From Callipepla californica brunnescens (Eukaryota; Chordata; Aves; Galliformes; Odontophoridae), in the NCBI GenBank assembly GCA_023055505.1, contig JALIRH010000123.1, forward strand, positions 186,001-250,000: 64,000 nucleotides of DNA. The letters are read 5' to 3'. The position numbers and the translations under genes were made by a program. Position 1 is the stretch's first letter. Each line of letters starts with the position of its first letter. The notes beneath the pieces were generated by a model. The model was not told the origin of the DNA and did not search any database. It saw only the letters and a list, made by a program, of their open reading frames with translations. This document shows positions 58,884-64,000 of this stretch, in pieces.

Positions 58884-59141
58884 TCACTTCTTGGTGTCTC
58901 TGCAGGCCACGACGCAGCACTGCACCCCAAAGTGCTCCAGAGTGACCCCAAAGTGACCGTAAATCGGCCCTAATGACCCCAAAAAACCTAAATCCTGGAA
59001 CGGCCCCAAAACGGCCACACGGGGTCGCTTCTTCTTGGTGTCCCTGCAGGCCACAACGTAGCGCTGTGCGACGTTGAGTGGCGATGAATATCCGTCAGCG
59101 TACAACGTGTCCTCAAACAGCACCGAGGAATCATCCTGCGG
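58884..59141 (-). pseudogene. SGF29: SGF29-like terminal exon, stop lost, with partial duplicate
   Basis: On the minus strand an AG acceptor (CTATAATAG) at 59142 precedes PQDDSSVLFEDTLYADG, then SSPLNVAQRYVVACRDTKKK, ending at 59028. This matches the end of the SGF29 tandem Tudor domain very closely, including YADGY and PLNVAQRYVVAC. After the terminal lysines the expected stop is CGA (59025-59027), so the frame runs on through low-complexity sequence. It ends in a second, partial copy of the exon end (VVACRDTKK plus TGA, stop at 58884-58886). SGF29 targets SAGA/ATAC to H3K4me3. Upstream exons would have to lie at higher coordinates, but that sequence is minisatellite and telomere-like satellite up to 64000, so this exon is probably detached. 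Confidence 0.8.
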
Positions 59142-59721
59142 CTATTATAGAGCAATTATGGGGTCAGGGGGAATTTATGGGGTCGGGAGGAAAGCAATGG
59201 GGTCAGGGGGAATTATGGGGTCAGGGGGAATTTAAAGGGTTGGGGGGGGAACAGGGGAACTAATAGGGTCAGAGGGGAAATTAATGGGGTCACGGGGGGA
59301 ACAGGTGAATTATGGGGACGGGGGGAAAGTAATGGGGTTGGGCTGATGTGACCTCAAACAGCACCGAGGAATCGTCCTGCGGCTGTTCTAGGGCAATTAT
59401 AGGGTCGGGGGGAATAGGGGAAGTAACAGGGTCAGGAGGTGAAGTAATGGGGTCACAGGGGGGAATTGATGGGGTTGGGGGGGAAATTATAGGGTCATGG
59501 GGGGGAATTATGGGGTCGGGGGAAAATTGTGGGGTCAGGGGGGAACTAATGGGATTTGGGGCTGACATTTGGGGGAAATAATCGGATTCTGGGGCTGATA
59601 ATGGAGATTTTGGGGTGGAATTGCAGGATTTTGGCGCTGAGTTTTGGGGTCAGATATCGACATTATAGGGCTGGGTTATGGGGTCCGTTCGTGCCCTTTT
59701 GGGGCCGGGTTCTGTGCTGTG
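59142..59721 (+). repeat. G-rich minisatellite D with an SGF29 exon duplicate
   Basis: Units of GGGGTCAGGGGGAATTATG. Within it, 59350-59382 (minus) repeats the start of the SGF29-like terminal exon (PQDDSSVLFE) with its acceptor (CTAGAACAG), then diverges. The repeat therefore copied part of the exon and intron, about 240 bp from the main copy. Confidence 0.75.
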
Positions 59722-61325
59722 GGTCCTAAAACTAAAGAGAACCCTACCCCTTCCACTAAACCTTCATCTACATCCCTAACCCTTACCCTAAACCTAAATC
59801 TACACCAAAACCTAACCCTAACCCTAACATGTCTTCTAACTGTAAAACTAATGCTTCACCTAACCCGAACTGAAACCCTAGGATTAAACCTTACCTAACA
59901 CCTAGCTATATTCCTAACCCTATCCTGAAACCTAACGTTAACCCTAACCCTAAAAACAACTTGGAACCAAACCCTAACCCTAACCTAACCCTTATCAGAA
60001 CCCTAAATCTAATCCTAACCGTTACCTTAATTTAACTCCAATTCTACCTGAAATCTAAATGGGACCTTAAAACCAACCCCAAATTTAAGCCCAACCCTAA
60101 GCCTAACACAAAGCATTAGATTACCACAGCCATCACCTAACTTCTAACCCTGACCCTAACACTAATACTAAACCAAAACAGATTCCAAATACTAACCCAA
60201 TTCCTATTCTGAAACCCAAAACTATTCCAAAAACAAACCCAAGGCCTAACCTTTCTCTCACTCTAACAATCAAAGAAAACCTATTCCTAAACCTAATCCT
60301 AAATCTAGTCCTAATCCTAACCCTCACCCTTAATCTAACCCTGTCAACGGTTTACCGGGCTGGATCGGCCCGGTTCCGTGACGATTGCTGCGGGGACCCA
60401 CGGACCCACGCCCCAGGAAAGGGCAAGGAAAAAGGGAAAAGGGAAAAGGGAGATGGGCCTAGAAACAAAACAGCGGCAACGATCTGAGGAGGAAAGCTAA
60501 TTTACTAAATAAGATATTAGAAAACAAAATAACACAATATAATACAATGTAATTGGAATTGAGGCTAATGAATCAAACAAAATGAGCAAGAGAGAGTGTC
60601 CGATAAACCGAAGGCCTTACGCTAACGCTGAAGGCGATACGGCAGCGAGCACCCACTGCTGAGTCGATCCCGAAGGAAAGAGAGTGTCCCGTGACCGCTG
60701 AGGGTTTTTATCTGTTCCCTCTGAGCGGAAAACACGTAAAAATACAAAGCATCGCAAAGTCCTCTGGGGAATGTAGTGCTTCTTCTCTTCTCAGACAGGT
60801 ATACCTGGAATTATCAATGATCTATGGAGCTGGAGTATTAGCTCTTCAACTCCTAATGCAATACATGATGTTATGATGTGGAATACCAGTACCAAAAAAT
60901 CATAAAACCATGACAAACCCCAACCCCCACCCAGAAGCTAACACTTAGCATTGTACAATACCTAAACGTACCCCTAATCCTTATCACTAAACCTAAAAGG
61001 AACCTGAAACATAGTGCTAAATCTGACCCGAACCCTAACCCTAAACTTCATCCTATTCCCAAACCTCGCCCTATTCGGAACCCTATTCCACACCCGAACA
61101 CTAACCCTTACTCTATTACTAACTTGAAGACTAACCCTAACAATGAACCAATTCCTAAACCTTTTCCTTCCTCCAAATTGATTCCTAACACTAACCCTAA
61201 CCCTAATCAAACCCGAACCCTATTCTTAACCCTAAATCTAACCGTATCCCAATCCCTAACTTTTACCATAACCCTAACCCTAAGTCTTACTCTATCACTA
61301 ACCCTAACCCTACATTAACCCTATC
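59722..61325 (-). repeat. Diverged fourth copy of the 5.2-kb unit (partial)
   Basis: Matches unit 1 from about 36131 to 37225 (GGTCCTAAAACTAAAGAGAA onward), with more substitutions than units 1-3 show among themselves. It lacks exactly one 273-bp satellite monomer between the two AGCATTAGATTACC boxes, is split by a solo LTR at 60342-60915, and has an extra 100-bp segment near 61024-61120. It is the oldest copy in the window by divergence. Confidence 0.85.
60342..60915 (-). mobile_element. Solo LTR of the ERV-L-like family (574 bp)
   Basis: Bounded by TGTCA...TGACA and flanked by a 5-bp direct repeat AACCC (60337-60341 and 60916-60920). The empty site is visible in unit 1 near 37020 (CTTAATCTAACCCCAACCC). 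The LTR aligns with 12864-13406 but keeps about 60 bp near 60780-60850 that the proviral LTR lacks, and lacks its (AG)n run. The TATA-like motif is at 60705-60711 (minus strand). It formed by recombination between the two LTRs of a provirus. The repeat is telomere-like, so the duplication is partly ambiguous, but the paralogous empty site supports it. Confidence 0.9.
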
Positions 61326-64000
61326 CTAACCCTAACCATAACCCTAACCTAAACCTAATCCCAATCCTAACCCTAACCCTACCCTAACCCCTAACACTAA
61401 TCCCCTAAAACTTACCACAACCCTAACCCTGAACCCTAACACTACCCTAACCCTGAACCTAACCCTAATCCTACCCTAACACCAACCCACACCCTAACCC
61501 TAACCCTAACCCCTAACCCTAACACTAATCCCCTAACCCTAACCCCCTAACCCTAACCCTAACCTAACCCTTACCCCAACCCTAACCCCTAACCATACCC
61601 TAACCCTAACCCTAAACCCTAACACTACCCTAACCCTGAACCTAACCCTAATCCTACCCTAACACCAACCCTCACCCTAACCCTTACCCAAACCCTAAAC
61701 GTACCCTAACCCTAACACTAACCCTACCCTAACTCTAACCCTACCCTAACCCTACCCTAACTCTTACCCTATCCCTAACCCTAACCCCTAACCCTAATAC
61801 TGACCCTAACCCCTAACCCTAACCCTTACCGTAAATTCTAATCCAAGCCTAACCCTTACCCTAACCCCTAACCCTACCCTAACCCTACACTAACCCTCAA
61901 ATCTAACCCTAATTCTACCCTAACCCTAACCCTACCCTTAACCCTGACCCTAACCATACCCTAACCCTTACCTAACCCTAACTCTACCCTAATCCTTAAC
62001 CCTAAACCTACCCTAACATTTACCCTAACCCCTAACCCTTACCCTAACCCCTACCTAACCATAACTCTAACACTAACCCTAACCCTACCCTAACACCTAA
62101 CCCTACCCTAACCCTGTGCTAACCCTAACCCTGACCCTGACCCTGACTCAAACCCTACCCTTAACCCTGACCCTGACCCTAACCCTACCCTAACCCTTAC
62201 CTACCCCTAAGCCATAACCCTAACCCTAACACTAACCCTAACCCAACCCTAACCCTACCCTAACATTTACCCTAACCCCTAACCCTTACCTAACCATAAC
62301 CCTAACACTAACCCTAAACCTAACCTAACCCTACCCTAACCGTGACCCTAACCCCTATCCCCAACCCGTAAGCCCAAACCCTAACCCTGTCCCTAACCCC
62401 AACCCTACCCTAACCCTAACCCCAACCCTACCCTAACCCTAACCCTGCCCCTAACCCTAACACTAACCCCTAACCCTACCCGAGCCCTAACCCCTAACCT
62501 TAACCCTAACCCCTAACCCATACCCTAAACTAACACTACCCTACCCTTACCATAAACCTACCCTAACTCTACCCTTACCCTAACCCTACCCTAACCCTAA
62601 CTCTAACCCTACCCTAACTCTAACCCTATCCATAACCCTAACCCTACCATAACCCTATTGATGGACCCTAACCCTACCCTAACCCTAACCCTAACCCTAA
62701 ACCCTAAACCTTGCCTAACCCTATTGATGGACCCTAACCATAACACTAACCCTACCCGTAATCCTACCCCTAACCCTTACCCAACCCTAACCCTAACCCT
62801 AATCCAACCTAACCCTAACCCTAACCCTAACACTAACCCTACCCCTACACATACACCTAACCCTAACCCCTAACCCTAAACCCTAACCCTATTGATGGAC
62901 CCTAACCGTAACCGGAACCCTAACCCTAACTTTACCCTAACCCTACCCGTAACCCTACCCCTAACCCTTACCCTATTCTAACCCTAACCCTAACCCTAAC
63001 CCTACCCTAACCCTAACTCCTAACACCTTAACCCTAATCCTAACCCCTAACCCTTACCCTACCCTAACCCTACCCCTACCCTACCCTAACACTAACCCCT
63101 AACCTTAACCCCTAACCCTAACCCTACCCTAACCCTAACACAAACCCTACCCTAACCCTATCCTAACCCTACCCTAATCTAACCCTAACCCTATTGATCG
63201 ACCCAAAACCTAACCCTAACCCTACCCTAACCCTAAAACCCTAACCCTGACTCACACCCTACCCGTAACCCTGACCCTAATACTTACCATAACCATTATC
63301 TAACCCTAACCCTACCCCTTAAACCTAACCCTAACCCTACCCTAACCTTTACCCTAACCCTAACCCTTACTTAACCATAACCCTACCCTAACACTAACCC
63401 TAACCCTACCGTAAACCCTAACCCTTACCCTACCCTAACCCTTACCCTTACCCTAACCCTACCCTAATCCTAACCCCTAACCCCAACCCCTAAGCCCTTA
63501 TCCTGCCCCTAACCCTTACCCCACCCTAACCCTAAACCCAACCCTACCCTAGCCCTAAACCTACCCAGCCCTAACCCCTAACCTTAACCCTAACCACTAA
63601 CCCAAACCCTACCCTAACCCTAACCCTACCCTAACCCTACCCTAACTCTAACCCTAACGTTTACCATAACCCTAACCCTAAACCTTACCCTAACACTAAC
63701 CCTACCCTAACCCTAACCCTGACACTGACTCTAACCCCTAACCCTAACCCTTACCGTAACCTCTAATCCAAACCTAACCCTAACCCTACCCTTACCTTAA
63801 CCCTACCCATACCCCTACCCTTACCCCTACCCCTACCCTAACCCCTAACCCTTACCCTAACCATACTATAAGCCTAACCCTGACCCTAACACTGACCCTA
63901 ACCCTAACCCTTACCCTAACCCTTACCTTTCCCTAACTCTTACCCTAACCCTACCCTAACCCTTACCATAAACCTAATCCTAACCCCTACCCTAACATTA
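61326..64000 (-). repeat. Degenerate CCCTAA satellite to the window end
   Basis: Short irregular CCCTAA, CCCTAACC and CCCTTACC units with frequent single-base slips. A sub-repeat CCCTATTGATGGACCCTAAC recurs at about 62654, 62719, 62889 and 63191 (last as GATCGACCC). No AGCATYAGATTACC box and no gene are seen. Confidence 0.92.

Overview
This window is vertebrate and almost certainly bird nuclear DNA from a repeat-dominated, subtelomere-like or dot-microchromosome region. The evidence is a CR1 LINE fragment, three avian-type endogenous retroviruses (ERVs) of different classes, G-rich minisatellites, and very long tracts of degenerate TTAGGG/CCCTAA repeat. No complete host gene lies inside the window. 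The only host coding sequence recognised is fragmentary: exon 1 of an SGF29-like gene (2292-2366, minus), four consecutive exons of an XPO1-like gene (14101-16813, plus), and the terminal exon of an SGF29-like gene (59028-59141, minus).

Layout. 1-8980: a roughly 12-bp-unit minisatellite (TATGGGGCAGC-like), interrupted at 1978-2740 by a CpG-rich promoter and SGF29-like exon 1. 8985-13406: a minus-strand ERV-L-like provirus (LTR, tRNA-Lys-type primer site, an unusual membrane ORF ahead of gag, gag, protease, RT), truncated in RNase H by the minisatellite. 13407-13930: antisense CR1. 14101-17557: the XPO1-like exons and introns. 17558-18947: TTAGGG-like satellite. 18948-24612: a plus-strand gamma-like ERV with a tRNA-His primer site, heavily decayed. 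24613-26048: TTAGGG-like satellite. 26049-34948: 16 tandem units of a roughly 591-bp satellite of at least three subtypes. 34949-50675: CCCTAA/TTAGGG-like satellite organised as three nearly identical 5.0-5.2-kb tandem units. Each unit switches strand orientation internally. Units 1 and 2 end in the same 186-bp piece of retroviral protease, and unit 3 runs into the parent retrovirus. 50676-55042: that alpha/beta-type ERV (pro end, pol, env, 3' LTR), broken by stops and frameshifts. 55043-58370: two further minisatellites, the first carrying four copies of a module with CTCF-like motifs. 58371-59721: a promoter-like CpG-rich segment, the SGF29-like last exon with partial duplicates, and a G-rich minisatellite. 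59722-61325: a fourth, diverged copy of the 5.2-kb unit holding a 574-bp solo LTR of the same family as the provirus at 9-13 kb. 61326-64000: degenerate CCCTAA repeats.

The genes do not form a pathway or operon. The main interest is structural: segmental triplication across a retroviral breakpoint, a telomere-like satellite with a conserved non-telomeric box and a measurable 273-bp monomer, a higher-order 591-bp satellite, and two SGF29-like pieces that cannot belong to one gene in the order seen. Most long open frames are translations of repeats whose unit length is a multiple of three or that lack stops, and they are not called as genes. All identifications come from reading the sequence and recalling protein families; no database search was run.
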